From: Narthecium ossifragum
Lineage: Eukaryota; Streptophyta; Magnoliopsida; Dioscoreales; Nartheciaceae
Reading direction: 5' to 3'
DNA: 64,000 nt
Assembly: GCA_963920575.1 (NCBI GenBank)
Contig: OY986975.1
Span: 20,615,897 to 20,679,896 of the forward strand
Below the pieces are notes generated by a model that saw only the letters and a list, made by a program, of their open reading frames with translations, was not told the DNA's origin and did no database searches. Both the position numbers and the translations under genes were made by a program. How positions within the stretch are numbered: position 1 is the stretch's first letter; each line of letters starts with the position of its first letter. Shown here piece after piece: positions 43,016 through 54,837 of this stretch.

Positions 43016-44000
43016 TTTTTTTTTTTCAATTACTTTTTGTGATTACTTTTTATTTTTTTGTAGTAACTTTCCAATTTTATGGTTACTTTTATTTTTCTTT
43101 TTTGTGTATGTTATTAGTAACTTTGTTCGAAAAGTAACTATCAACAACAATTGACATAGAAGGTAACTCGTAATTTGTTACCAAATTTCAAAAGGTAACA
43201 AAAAAAACCATTGATACACAATGGAAAGTAATTATCAATTTTTGTAAAAATATTAAAACAATATGATAGTTATTTTTAAATTTTGATAGACAATGGAAAT
43301 TGACTACCAATTTGTACAAAAATCAGTTAAAAAAATACTGATAGTTACTTTTTAATATTGTAAAAATATGGTAGTTACTTTACAATTTAGGAAAATATGG
43401 TAGTTACTTTTCATTTTGTAGTTAAAATATTAAATTATTGAAACATATTATGAAAAAATATTTATTTGTATTTACTTTTCAATTTTGTAGTTGCTTTTCA
43501 TTTTTTGTGGGGGAATATCACTTTTAAAATATTTATTGTTAAGTTTCACTTTGTAGTTAAAAATATTAAAAAACATATTGTGTAAAAAATTTCTAGTTAC
43601 TTTTCAATTTTGTAGTTACTTTCCATTTTCTTTTTCAATTTTTGTGGGGGAATATCACTTTTGAAATATTTGTAGTTACTTTTCACTTTGTAGTTAAAAT
43701 ATTACAAAATATTCTACAAAATATTTGTAATTACTTTTCAATTTTGGTAGTTACTTTCTATTTTTTGGTAGTTACTTTTCAGTTTTTTTAGTAGTAATTT
43801 TTCAGTTTTTTTGATAGTAAGTTTTCGACGGGAATACAAACAGTCACTATGAATGTGAACAAAAATGACTGGGAAGGGTATATATGATGGGGATGTTAAA
43901 AGGGTATTTTAGTAATTAAAAATTACATCTGTCCAAAAAGAGATTAAATGTCTTAAAAAATTCTAAGTGGACTAGAGAGCAAATAAGTTCTTTCAAATGG
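43016..44000. repeat. AT-rich repeat block with recurring TAGTTACTTTT motif
   Basis: The motif 'tagttacttt(t)', often followed by 'caattttg' or 'cattttg', recurs about 15 times at irregular spacing, mixed with 'gtagttaaaatatta' and 'gtgggggaatatcacttt'. The same block lies at about 57545-58380 in unit 2 with small differences. No termini or coding sequence were identified. Confidence 0.7.
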
Positions 44001-44519
44001 ACTATTCACCAATTTCCTGTTTATTTGTTTATTTTATAGACACCCACACACAATAAATTAAATTCATGAAAACCTAATCAAAGCAAAAAAAAACCTATAA
44101 TCAAGATCCTAATCCATCTTATGTTAGGTTTGCTTTCCAACATAGTCATGGTTTGGAATAGGTCTTTTTTAAGCTTTTCAATCCTTTCAAACCGAGTCAT
44201 ACATGCATAAAGGTGTTGCAGATGGTATTAAAAAGGGGATGATAATTGGAGTTGCACGATGTTGGATGGACTCTCATTGAGGGCGAGGAGGACGATGGGA
44301 AAGGGTAGTGGTGGGAGATTAGATTAAGAAGATCAAATGGGAGAGTTACTTAACAAAGGTTGTAAGCATGGGGTGGATAAAGGGACTAAGGCAGCTGGTG
44401 ATTTGAGTACACTTGGGGTCCCATCTTTGACGAGAATTCCAAGCTTGGTTCTAGAAGCCTCTTCCCACTTAGCCCATGCTTTTGGGCAGCCTAGGATTGC
44501 GGGATAGCAAAGCGGTGTT

Positions 44520-44759
44520 ATGTACTCGGGCCCACCTCACCTTAAAGCCTTACATGAAAGGGGTGTAGCCAAACTCACAAGTGTACTACAGCCGGAAAGA
44601 TCAGCTGAGTCGACGGGGATGGTGTTGTTTAAAGGTTCCTCGGCGGCACATCCATCTACACCAGTGTTCTGTTCACGGGGAGAGGAAATGGATGATGAGC
44701 AAAGACTTCATCAGGGGTTGCTGGGGGCGGAGTCGGTGGCCTTAGATTACCATGTCTAA
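44520..44759 (+). pseudogene. LINE ORF1 C-terminal remnant, copy 1
   Basis: Open stretch ending QRLHQGLLGAESVALDYHV and TAA at 44757-44759. An in-frame stop (RIAG-stop-QSG) lies just upstream at about 44507. The ORF2 start ATG (44752-44754) overlaps the ORF1 stop, a common plant LINE arrangement for reinitiation. No zinc knuckle is visible in what remains. Confidence 0.65.
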
Positions 44760-46954
44760 GATTCTCTGCTGAAATGTGAGGGGCTTAGGTCCCTCAAGGG
44801 TAGTGGATTGCTGGAGGGGGTTGTTGGGGTTGTACCTATTGGATTTCGTTTTCCTTTTGGATGTTCGGATTGGAGTTGAGGGAGCTTCTTTTGTTCCGAG
44901 GTGTGTTGGCTGCAATTGGGGTATGTATTTGATCCCGCAGTTGGGTAATAAAGGCGGCATTTTAGCTTTATGGAGATGCAGTGTGGGTTGGGATCACTTC
45001 GACTGGTTCTCAAGGCAAGCGACACATGGAGTTGTAACTTCTTCATCGTCGGGGCAGTGGGCTATCTCTGTAGTTTATGCTTCTACAAATCTCCTGGAGA
45101 GAAGGGATTTTTGGGATAGTTTATCAAGGGTGACGGAGGTTGGTTGGTCGCATGTTCTTTTAGGAGACTTCAATTCTATTCTTTCTCCTGGTGAAAAAGG
45201 AAGGGGGGGGGGGGGGGGGGGGGGTCTTCCTTTTGTTTTTGATAGGGAAGCTCAGGAGTTTTTCCAATTAATTTCGGATTGTGATCTTGTTGATTTGGGC
45301 TTTTCGGGTCCATCTTTCACATGGCGTGGAAGGGGAGTGGGTGGCAGCTGGATTTTTGAAAGATTGGATAGGGTCCTATGCAATGGGGCATGGTGCGAGC
45401 AATGTCATTCAGTTTCAGTTAAGCATCTTGAACGGTTTCACTCAGATCACCGTCCTCTCATGGTCTCTTTGGACCCACCTCCTGATCCAATGGGTGATTC
45501 CTTTGTTCCGGTTGCAAGCTTCCTGGAGCAATGAGGGGATTTTCAAATTGCTTCTTGAAAGTGTGTGGAATGCAGATTACAGGGGCCCTGCTCACTATAG
45601 GTTTTTCTCCAAGCTAAAGAAAATTCGTGATTCGGTTAAGATATGGAATAGAAGGCCAAGCTCGGATCTTATCCAATCGGCGACTAGGCTTCAGTCAGCA
45701 CTAGGATCTCTGTATGAAAAGGAAGAGGAAGCTCCCTTAACGGCGCAGGATGAGATTGACCTCCGCTGCCTCGAACATCAGCTTGCGGCTCTTTTACCTT
45801 GTCAAGCTCGGTTGGCGGCGCAGAAATCTCGCTCTAATTGGGTCTGCTATGGTGATAGTGACTCTCATTTCTATCACCAAGTAGTTTCTGCGAGGGGTTA
45901 TCGCTCTAGGATCTTGCAACTCTTGAGGGAGGACGGTTCCCTGGCGGATGACGCCTCTTCAATTCAGGACACCGTGGCTAGCTTTTTTCAACAGCTTTGG
46001 ACAGATTCAGGACCTTTTGATGCTTCAGCTCTTCCAATTCTCGCATCTATTCCCTTTGCATCTCATGTGAATCTGCTGGCGGAAGTTTCAGATCAGGAGG
46101 TGAAAGATGCTTTGTTTGGTATGAAGGAGGATGGGACTCCTGGGCCGGATGGGTTCTGAGCGGACTTCTTTGTTTCTAATTGGAAGGTGGTGTGCAGGGA
46201 TTTTTGTGAAGCCATCAGGGAGGTTTTTACGAGAGGAGTACTACCGTCAGCATGGGCTCATACCTTCATTGCATTTATCCCTAAGTGTCCCAATCCTCGG
46301 CGGTTGAAAGAGTTTAGGCCAATCAGCTTGTGTAACATCCCTTATAAGGTTATTTCTTCTATTTTGGCCTCTAGACTGAAACCACTTTTGGGGGATTTGG
46401 TGGGACTCGAGCAGACGGCTTTCATTCCGAGGAGGTCAATTTTTGATAGCATATCTTCTGCATGTGAGATTCTACATTCGTTGCATCGAGCACCTCGTAC
46501 TCGCCCGCTCATGGCACTAAAGATTGACCTGCAATCTGCTTATGACAAAGTAAGGTGGTCCTTCATTAAAGAAGTCCTCACGAGAATGTGTTTTCCAGAT
46601 AGATGGATACAGTGGATCATGATCTGCATTTCCTCCCTAGTTTTTTCTTTCATCATTAACGGTAGATCATCTGGCAAGGTGGTTCCACAGAGGGGTTTGA
46701 GACAGGGTGATCCCCTTTCCCCATATATTTTTGTTCTTGTTCAAGAAGTCCTATCCAGGCTACTCAATGATAGGCAGTCTGGTCTGTTTGGGCTCAGATT
46801 CTGGTGTTCTCAATTTAGGCTCTCCGATCTCTTGTATGCAGACGACTGCATGTTCGTATCGATTGCATCTTCATCCGAGGCTAGAAAGTTGCGTCAGATT
46901 CCCCTCAGATTTGGTTGCTTGTCTGACTTTTGGATAAATAAGAATAAATCCTAG
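44752..46954 (+). pseudogene. LINE ORF2, copy 1: endonuclease and reverse transcriptase
   Basis: Starts MSKILC, then TGA where LINEs have Trp (CWNVRGLG); copy 2 has the same stop. Endonuclease signatures include NKGGILALW, SHVLLGDFNSILSPGEK and HSDHRPLMV. A poly-G run of about 20 bases at 45202-45222 encodes only Gly. The frame then shifts. The RT part contains TPGPDGF followed by TGA at 46157 (private to this copy), FIPKCPNPRRLKEFRPISLCN, KIDLQSAYDKVRWSF, RGLRQGDPLSPYIFVL and the catalytic LLYADDCM (YADD at 46835-46846). Translation ends at NKNKS-stop just before the first solo LTR. The RT active site is intact, but the ORF as a whole is broken. Confidence 0.9.
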
Positions 46955-47085
46955 TGAGATTCTCCCCCTCGTTGGATGTTCCTCGGCGTGAAACTATTGA
47001 TCTTGCACATTGAGGTAGTGGAACATGTTCAGATTTGGACCTATTTGGGATCTCCCATCTCTGGCGTGAAGTTGAAGAGGCCGGC

Positions 47086-49376
47086 TGTCGCGCCCCGACC
47101 AGCGAAAGCCCAACCGGGCCGGGCAACGCGAACCGGAACCTAACGAAACGCGGAAAAATATTGACGAGGGTTCCCTCTAACCTATTGGTCTCTCTAACAA
47201 TTCATCACAAATGCCCTCAATTTAAAAGACATAATTTAAACATCGAACCCAAGATTACAAAACCCAAATGAATTTAATATACATATCCTCGGAGAGGGGA
47301 AGATCCAAATACAACATTACTCCCGTAGGAGGCTATCTAACGTAGGCTAAAAGTAGTAAAAGATCACCACCTCTCAGACTCTGCCTGGCGCCGCCGCACC
47401 GCCGACCAACTGCCCGGTAGGGGCCACAGAAGAAGAATTGACGCCTGTAATTGCAAAACGCAGCCCGGGTAGAAGTAAGCATAAAGCTCAGTAGGGTTCT
47501 ACACTACGACACACAGAAGGAAGAGGGAAACGCAATAGTGTCGCCCTCAAGTAAGACCTGGGTGTATACAGGGGTCCCATAACCCCACCGTGTGTCCCTG
47601 AGGCCCACGATCATGGTCTTCCAGCCGAGCTGGTCACATGTCGGGTTACACTCAGTAAGCAGAAACTAACACTGCTGGCCCACAAGTAGGAAACGACACT
47701 GCAGGCGGGAAAAGGCACCGCTGAGTAAGCAACTCCTCTGCTCAAGGGTCAACACAGTGGGACACCGGCTACACCTCAGCATCCGACTCGAGGCTGACAC
47801 GACCTCTACAATCATCAAGCAACAGGTGTACCAGTCATCTAAGCCTATCATCAAGTTTGACTGGACACCACAATTCGAACCGGGTCCAAACTACCTAACT
47901 CCGGTCCGAGGGCTAAATCCGAGCTTCCAGCCTCGGGACGACGACCCATAGATCGCCCACGCCCTAACCATGCAACTAATGCACAATCAATGTCATGTAT
48001 GATCATACACATATAAACAGTTCAGGCATGCAACACGATGCCAAACATTATACAAAGGGCCAGGCGCATCACACTGCTCGCCAAGGGTGAACATGCCAAG
48101 CACAGGGCCTACTATGATATAATAACATTTATATAAAGCGATAAAAAGCAACCCAATTTATCAACTTTAAGTATATGATCCATAATCTTCAGAAAACCAT
48201 AATCATCAATCCAACCGTCTGATTAATGTGAAACTTGATATACCCACTCAACGGCATACACTGAATAACATAATCGAAATCTGGATCGATCGGATAAACG
48301 ATAGTAGATCAAAACATATAATTTTGGTAAAAATCCAGATTTAACAATATAAATCAAATGTTATTAAAAATAATTTGGATTAAAACCAAACTTTGCAAAT
48401 CTCGTCTAAAGACCACTGAGATCATCCCTACCAAAAATCAGCTCAATTAAACAATTAAAAACCACTTAAATACTCGGATTAAGGTGGCTGCCCTGTTCCT
48501 GCACAGCCAGCTCAAATAATTCACCAGAAATTCCACAGAGCTCGAAAATTCATGAAACCACTTGCAATCGGCAGCTAACTCACCCATATAGAACTTCTAT
48601 GTATAACATAAACTCAGATCATACACGTACGGTTCTATATAAAAGCTAGAACACCACTGTTTTGATTAGAACAGTAAAATCCGAGAAAACCTGTATGGAA
48701 ACATGCTCAAATCCATGTTAAATCAAATCCAATTCCTACAAAACTTTAAATAGATGTTAATCAGTCCCATATACATCATGTATTACACTTACATGAAGAA
48801 CAAATCAAATAAACAGCAAACAAACACCCAAACAAACCGTAACATAGAAACCTACCGATTACACGCTTTCCTCGGCTGAATCCCGCAAATATGAGCACCA
48901 ATCAGGAATGAAACCAAGCCAGGGATCTTCCTCACGCTTCTAAGAATCCAACGTGCCCTCAAACACTCACTTTGGTGGCCGGAGGAGAGAGAACGGAGGG
49001 AGAGAAGACTCGGCCGGAAACAGGGGAAAAGAGAGAAAAAGAGAAGGAGAAGAGAGGGGGGTATTATACACGGTACTGTAGCTACAGTGATCGACTGCTG
49101 TAGCTACAATAGCAGACTGGCTACAGTAGCCGACCAGCTACAGTGTCGTGATCCGACTGCCGATCTCGATCATTCCCGATCGAGCTCCGATCTTCTGATC
49201 GAGAACGCATATGAGAATCTAATCAAACACAAATAACAATCAGAGGCCGTGTGTGTACAGCGCGGGTGTAAAACGAACCGATAAGTCGTAATTTATCAAA
49301 TTGCCCTTGTGGTCCACAACGAGCCACGGGCTCGACCCAAGCGGTTGACCCAGGAATGGAGGGGCAGGTCCTCACA
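47086..49376 (+). mobile_element. Solo LTR 1 (TGTCGCGCCCCGAC family) in LINE copy 1
   Basis: A 2,291-bp block starts TGTCGCGCCCCGACC and ends GTCCTCACA, flanked by an exact 5-bp repeat CCGGC (47081-47085 and 49377-49381). No primer-binding site, gag or pol lies inside or beside it, so it is a solo LTR of a large-LTR retrotransposon. LINE sequence resumes after the right CCGGC. Near its 3' end is a cluster of 'gctacagtagc'-like palindromes (about 49077-49145). Confidence 0.9.
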
Positions 49377-50056
49377 CCGGCGTTCTCCCCCTTACTTGAT
49401 AAAGTGATAGCTAGGCTATCCTCCTGGTTTGCTTGTAGATTGTCGGCTGATGGGCGACTAGTTTTAGTGCACAGTGTGTTGCAGGCTACCCCGGTTCATT
49501 TTATGTCGGCGGTGGGGCTTCCGGCCGGGGTAATCAAAGATATGGAGGCTATGTTCAGGTGCTTCTTGTGGCAGGGAAACAAAGGGGGTTTTGCTCGAGT
49601 GGCTTGGGGCACAGTTGTTTCTCCTATTGATTAGGGTGGACTAGTTATACGGAATTTGAGCACTTGGCAGAAGGCGATTAGCTTTACAAGGGTGGCGAAG
49701 TTGCTTGAGGTTAGTCCTTCAGTTTGGTCTAGCCTAGTTCGTGCTAAATATTGCTTGAAGACAACTCTGCCAGTTAGGTGTTCCTCCTCTTCTTCTTTTC
49801 ATTGGAAACTGATGTGCCGAGCTGCAAGAAGTATGCGTCCTGGCTACTCTGTTCGTCCCGGCGTGGGCTCAGGTGCAAGCTTCCTTTTTGATCGTTGGTG
49901 TGGGGGGATGGATTTGGCGCATAATCCTTGTTTTCTTAACATGGGAGCGAATAATTTGGAAGATTTGAGTGTTGCTGATCTCCTTGTTGGGAGGGAATGG
50001 GTTCTTCGGGATCTACAAGTGCTTTTGGGTATTTCCTTGGGATCTTCTATTGCTAA
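49377..50056 (+). pseudogene. LINE ORF2 middle part, copy 1 (between the two solo LTRs)
   Basis: Encodes ARLSSWFACRLSADGRLVLVHSVLQATPVHFMS, then MFRCFLWQGNKGGFARVAWGTVVSPID, a stop, and LSTWQKAISFTRVAKLLEVSPSVWSSLVRAKY. This is the RT-thumb/linker region typical of plant LINEs (R.SSW....LS.AGR..L..SVL...P.Y.MS). The in-frame stop after SPID (about 49632) is also in copy 2 (63058), so it predates the duplication. Confidence 0.85.
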
Positions 50057-52569
50057 TGTCGCGCCCCGACCCGCGAAAGCCCAACCGGGCCGGGTGACGC
50101 GAACCGGAACCTACAAAACGCGGAAAACAAAGCTGGCGAGGGTTCCCTATAACCTATTGGTGTCCCTAACCATTCACCAAAAGCACCCTCAATTAAAACA
50201 ACATTTTAATGAAGCCTCGAACCACAGATTTAATAACTCAAAGTGTTAAATATACATATCCTCGGAGAGGGGAAGATTCAAATACAACATTACTCCCGTA
50301 GGAGACTAACTAACATAGGGTAAAAGCAGTAAACAATCACCACCTCTCAAGGTTCACCAGGCGCCGCCGCACAGCCGACCAACTGCCCGGTAGGGGCCAC
50401 AGAAGAGGAACTGTCGCCTGCACCTGCAAAACGCAGCCCGGGTAGGTATGAGCACTAAGCTCAGTAGGGATCTACATTACGCCACACAGAAGGAAGAGGG
50501 AAACGCAACAGTGTCGCCCTCAAGCCAGACTCGAGTGAGCTACAATGGTCCCATTACCATTCACCGGTGATCTTTAGGTATATCCAACCATGGTCTCCCC
50601 AACGGACTGGGCCCATCCTGGATATGCCTAGTGTCGCAGGGTGCCAGCTGTGGTCACCCCTCACTGACTGGGCCCACACTGATCCCCTACTGACAGGAAC
50701 GGACACTGCCCAAAGAATAAGACCCGCCACCGATGGCATCCTCAACATCTGACTTAAGGCCGACACGACCTCTACAATCATCAAGCCACAAGTGTACCAG
50801 TCATCTAAGCCTATCATCAAATCGACTGGACACCACAATTCAAACCGGGTCCAAACTACCCAACCCCGGTCCTAGGGCTAAGTCCGAGCTTCCAACCTCG
50901 GGACGGCGACCCAAAGATCACCCACGTCCTAACCAATGCAACTAATGTACAAAACAACAATGCATGCTATGACATACACAGATAAGAAGGAAAGCATGCA
51001 ACAGTATGACAAACATCATATAAGTCAACCGGATCGCTGCAGCGGTACTACCGACCGCTGCCAGCCTATCCGCGGCGGGTCCCGGCATTACGACGGTACC
51101 GCGACCGTCGACCGCGGACTCCTGCAAAGGGAAGCAACCCCGAAAACGATGATGAACAAAACACAATATAATATTATATTCCGAAATATAATATTATATT
51201 CAAAACACCCAAAGCCTCCACTTAGGGGCTAATTGATCCCATTGATCTGACTTAGCCACCAGTAGGTGTATAAACCATGATCAACATATCCAAAATCCAT
51301 AATCATCCAACGGTTGGATTAACGGGAAAACAATAATCAAAACCGTTAAATATAGTCAATAAAACCCCATCAGCTAGCTTTGGGATCGATCCGAACAATT
51401 TGGATCGATCCGAAAGCTTCATACCAGCTTACCAGTAAATTGCTGCAACGCAGCCCTCCAGCAAATAATTCATAACAAATCGTAAAAAAATCAGAAAAAT
51501 ATGAAATCAGTGGGGTTAGAGATTAGACTCAAAGATCTACAACTCTCATGCTCATCACAACCCAAGATCATGTACGTACCGGCCGGAAAACTCGCCGCAA
51601 GGCAGCTGTTCTTCAAGAACAGCGAAGAACAGCAGAAAACAGAGAATCCGAACTTGATCATGCATAAAACCTACTAAGATCTCAACCAAAGGTCATAAAA
51701 CTCATAAAAGAAATTCTACTAGGCATAAGGAATCCAACAAGACAAAGATCAACAAGATCCAACGGCTAGATCTAAAGAAACCCAAAGAAGAACACAGTAG
51801 GTAGAAGAACCTACCGAAGAACGCTAATCCCGGTTGATCCCTCGCAACAAGACACCAACAAGCCTCCAAACCACACCAGGAGCCTTCCTCTCGTTACCAC
51901 GGATCCAACGAGCCTTAGAACACCCAATTTGATGGACGGAGGAGGGAGAACGGAAGAGAAGAACCTTGCCGGAGGAGAAGGAGAGAAAACAGAGCCTTCG
52001 GGTGAGAAGAAAAGAGAAGAAGAAGAAAGGAGGAGAAGGAGGAGGAGAAGAGGAAGAAAAGGAGGGAAAAAGGGGGGAGGGGACAGCCGGGAAAGAGGGG
52101 AGAAAGGTGAAGGAGGGGTGGGAAAGTCCTCCCCCTCTGACAGAGGAGAGCGACGGCCAACGGCCATCCTCGCGAAAGAGAAGGAAACCACCGACTAGCT
52201 ACAGTGTCTGGATCGATCCAACACCATGCTGGATCGATCCAAGACAAGGATGGATCGATCCAACACTAGTTGGGATCGATCCACAGGGTCAAAACCCCCC
52301 CCCCCCCCCCAACTCGCTCACGAGTCCGATCGATCGCTCCTACGAGTGACCGATCGCTCGAGGGCCGCCAGCAGCCCAAAGACGGGCTGTTGCGCGCCCG
52401 AGCTAGGATCCTATGATCCCGGGTCCACCTAGCCATTCTAAACAAACACTAACACATACAAGGCCAGTGTGTGCACACGCGGGTGTGAAACAAACCAACA
52501 AGACACAATTTACCAAATTGCCCTTGCGGTCTACAACGAGCCACAGGGGTAGAGGGACAGGTTCTCACA
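50057..52569 (+). mobile_element. Solo LTR 2 (same family) in LINE copy 1
   Basis: A 2,513-bp block starts TGTCGCGCCCCGACCC and ends GGTTCTCACA, flanked by an exact 5-bp repeat GCTAA (50052-50056 and 52570-52574). The uninterrupted site is at 63478-63482 in unit 2 ('attgctaatattcc'), which proves insertion after the duplication. It shares its ends and much internal sequence with solo LTR 1. It contains two clusters of the palindrome GGATCGATCC (about 51384-51411 and 52210-52282) and a run of about 14-15 C near 52296. It has no internal retroelement genes. Confidence 0.93.
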
Positions 52570-54120
52570 GCTAATATTCCAATTCTAGAGGGGGGTGATG
52601 TCTGGACTTGGGATTTCAATCCATCAGGGAGAATATCTAGCAAATCTGCTTATCTTTTTCTTCTTTTACAAGAGGTGCCGGTGGAGAGATCTTCTATCTT
52701 TCCTAAGGAGGTTTGGTTAAATCTTTGGAGGATGCCTGTAGCCCCTAAAGTCAGGTTTCTAATTTGAAAATTGCTACATGGAAGGCTTGCTACCAGGGAC
52801 GTTCTTTGGCAACTTGGTTTGATCTCTGACTCTCGAATTCGGCCTCGTTTGGTTGGGGGATAGGGAATCCCTATCCTGGGATAAACCCTTTTTATCCCTG
52901 CATTGCAACCAAACACCATCTATTTCCCATCTTTATCCCCACTTTTATCCCTATTCCTATCCCCACTTTATCTCTACTTTATCCCTACTTTTCAACCAAT
53001 CATTACTACTTTTTCTCTTCTTTTCAACCAATCACATCAACTTTATCCCTACTTTTTCACTTTTCAACCAATCATTACTTCATCATCCCTACTTTTCAAC
53101 CAATCACATCAACTTTATCCATACTTTTTCAACCAAACATTACTAATTTATCACTACTTTTCAATAAAATACCCTACATATCCCACTACTTATCCTAGGA
53201 TATCAATCCGCATTCCCTCTAATCCCGGGATAGACTATCCCACAACCAAACACACCTTCATGTCCCTTGTGTGGTTTGGCGCAGGAATCCCTACTTCACC
53301 TATTTTTCTCATGTCATTTTGTCTCTAGAATCTGGGCTATGCTCTTGCCTTCTTTTGTCACCTTTGGATTTGAGGACCTAATTTTGCTTCTGTCATCCTC
53401 GTCGAGTTCCTTGGAGGTGGGAAGAAGAAAGACCTTGGTTGGTTTTGCTGTGTGGTTAATCTGGCTAAACAGGAATGAGGTGGTGTTCTCGGGAGGAGGA
53501 GTCCATATTGAGATCTTATATTTACAGATTTGTCGCATGGCCGAGGAATTTTGGAGGTGCAAAGAGTGAAAACTTTGTATTTATGACGGTGTATCAGAAG
53601 TAGAGGAGCAGGGTGGTGGGATCTCTATTGTGGTGGATGCGACTTTCTCTGCTAGCACTGGGGCTGCAGTAGGTGTGATTATAAGAGATCAAGGTGGTCG
53701 GATCAAGGCTGCGTGTTCCGAAGCTATTGTTGCTGCCTCTTGCGAAGAGGCGGAACTGCATGCTATTTATAGGAGTCTTTTCTTGGCTTCGCAGTTAGGG
53801 GTGTCAAGGTGTTTGGTGGTGTCAGATGGGAGGTTTATGGTTGCCTGTATACATGGGTCTATCTCTTGGCCTCCTCATCTTGCTAGTTTATTGAGAGATA
53901 TCTGTGGGATGGTGGCGTGCTTTCTGACAGTTGTCTTCAGATCTGTGCAACGAGATCGAGTTCGTGATGCGGATTATCTAGCCATGCTTGGTAAACATAG
54001 ACGCTGGAGTCACTGCTGGGTCTTTGCTTCTGGATCTGAAGCTCCTGCAGATTTTCCTTTTTGTCCGTTTCCTAGTTATATAGTTTCTTTCATGTAACTA
54101 GCCATTTTTGGCTAACTTAC
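52570..54120 (+). pseudogene. LINE ORF2 3' part, copy 1: zf-RVT and RNase H domains
   Basis: 52575 onward encodes IPILEGGDVWTWDFNPSGRISSKSAY and KEVWLNLWRMPVAPKVRFLI, then a stop (TTTTGA from a base change; copy 2 reads ILKLLHGRL). A MITE interrupts it at 52841-53256. The Cys-His end follows: SPLCGLAQESLLHLFFSCHF, then WLIWLNRNEVVFSGG. The RNase H domain at 53630-54097 carries VDATFSA, EEAELHAIYRSLFLA and VVSDGRFMV, positions typical of the D..E..D residues in plant RVT_3 domains. Several frame breaks separate the pieces. Confidence 0.85.
52841..53256. mobile_element. MITE (ggcctcgtttggttggggga family) in LINE copy 1
   Basis: A 416-bp insert with inverted ends 'ggcctcgtttggttggggga' and 'cccacaaccaaacacacc'. 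Its interior has repeated 'ctttatccctacttttcaac' and 'caaccaatcacatcaac'. Copy 2 of the LINE is uninterrupted here (about 63739), so it inserted after the duplication. The same family sits at 58944-59351. The flanking TTC on each side may be a 3-bp target duplication, but this is uncertain. Confidence 0.85.
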
Positions 54121-54147
54121 TCAAAAAAAAAAAAGAAAAAAAAAGAA

Positions 54148-54831
54148 GATGGTCTTTTTATTTTGGTTATAATCACTGTTTTGTTAGCAAAACCTGTGAT
54201 GATTACATGTGATATCTTGTAAAATCATAGAAATGAGAGAAAAATCTCATTCCAAATCTAAACATGACTAATATGTAAATGTTAACCCCTTTAAATAATA
54301 ATTAATCATGTAAAATTAATCATTATAATTTTTCACCTCAGAAAGTTAGTGGAAAATCTTTTAAGACATGAGCACAAGTATGCATTATGACATGAAAGGT
54401 GGAAAACAGAGTTTTACGTTGTGGAAGTCTTATAATCTTATCAAGAGTGTCCATTCTGATTAGATACATCTGTTGTTATGTCATAGTCATAAACTATTCG
54501 AATCTCATCCTATGAAAAGATAATGTGCTTGTCTGTGCTTGATCATGAGACTCTTCAGCCTGCCATGATTTGAGTAAGCTTTCTCTGTTTACATTTCCCC
54601 TGGAATAAAGACTTGAGAGAAGGTTAGAGATCAAGTGCACGGAATTATAAAGGAAATTAAAAGGAATAAGACAAACTTTATATAAATTACTAGTAGGACT
54701 TGATTGTAGCACTTTGTTCTGTTTAGTAGTGCAATCTTTTCATTTTCCATAAATAGAGCTCTCTTTGTATGTCCTCATATATATCCACACCAATACATAG
54801 TCAAGATATGATCGTTAACTTACAATTAGAA
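54148..54831. other. Tail of unit 1 upstream of the duplication junction
   Basis: AT-rich sequence after the LINE poly-A with a diverged copy of the 41.5-kb module (about 54380-54580) but no gene. The junction with unit 2 is near 54832, immediately before the stop codon of P450 copy 2. Confidence 0.5.
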
Positions 54832-54837
54832 TCCTTT

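Larger units (their letters stand above)
44350..54147 (+). mobile_element. Degenerate LINE, copy 1 (with two solo LTRs and a MITE nested inside)
   Basis: Non-LTR retrotransposon whose order is ORF1 tail, ORF2 endonuclease, reverse transcriptase, zf-RVT, RNase H, short 3' UTR and A-rich tail (54123-54146). Without the nested elements it is roughly 4.6 kb. The 5' end cannot be fixed; the DUF4283 part of ORF1 is not seen. It was inside the unit before the 16-kb duplication, because copy 2 has the same flanks. Stops and insertions make it inactive. Confidence 0.88.
38848..54831. repeat. Large tandem duplication, unit 1
   Basis: Homology with unit 2 begins at 'ctttctaatccaaac' just before the P450 stop codon (about 38848 and 54832); sequence to the left differs. 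The offset is exactly 15,984 bp over the whole P450 gene. It then shrinks to about 14.9 kb at the LINE because of indels between copies. Order inside the unit: P450 (-), short repeated module, C-rich and AT-rich block, LINE (+) with two solo LTRs and a MITE, poly-A, tail. Confidence 0.9.

Noticed and set aside
42476..43137. Pro-rich (plus) and Gly/Asp-rich (minus) open frames of up to 167 codons
   Set aside because: Products of C-rich low-complexity repeats; both strands are open and there is no conserved domain.
51811..52349. Lys/Glu-rich and Ser/Leu/Phe-rich open frames
   Set aside because: Lie inside solo LTR 2 in a purine-rich tract; compositional artefacts.
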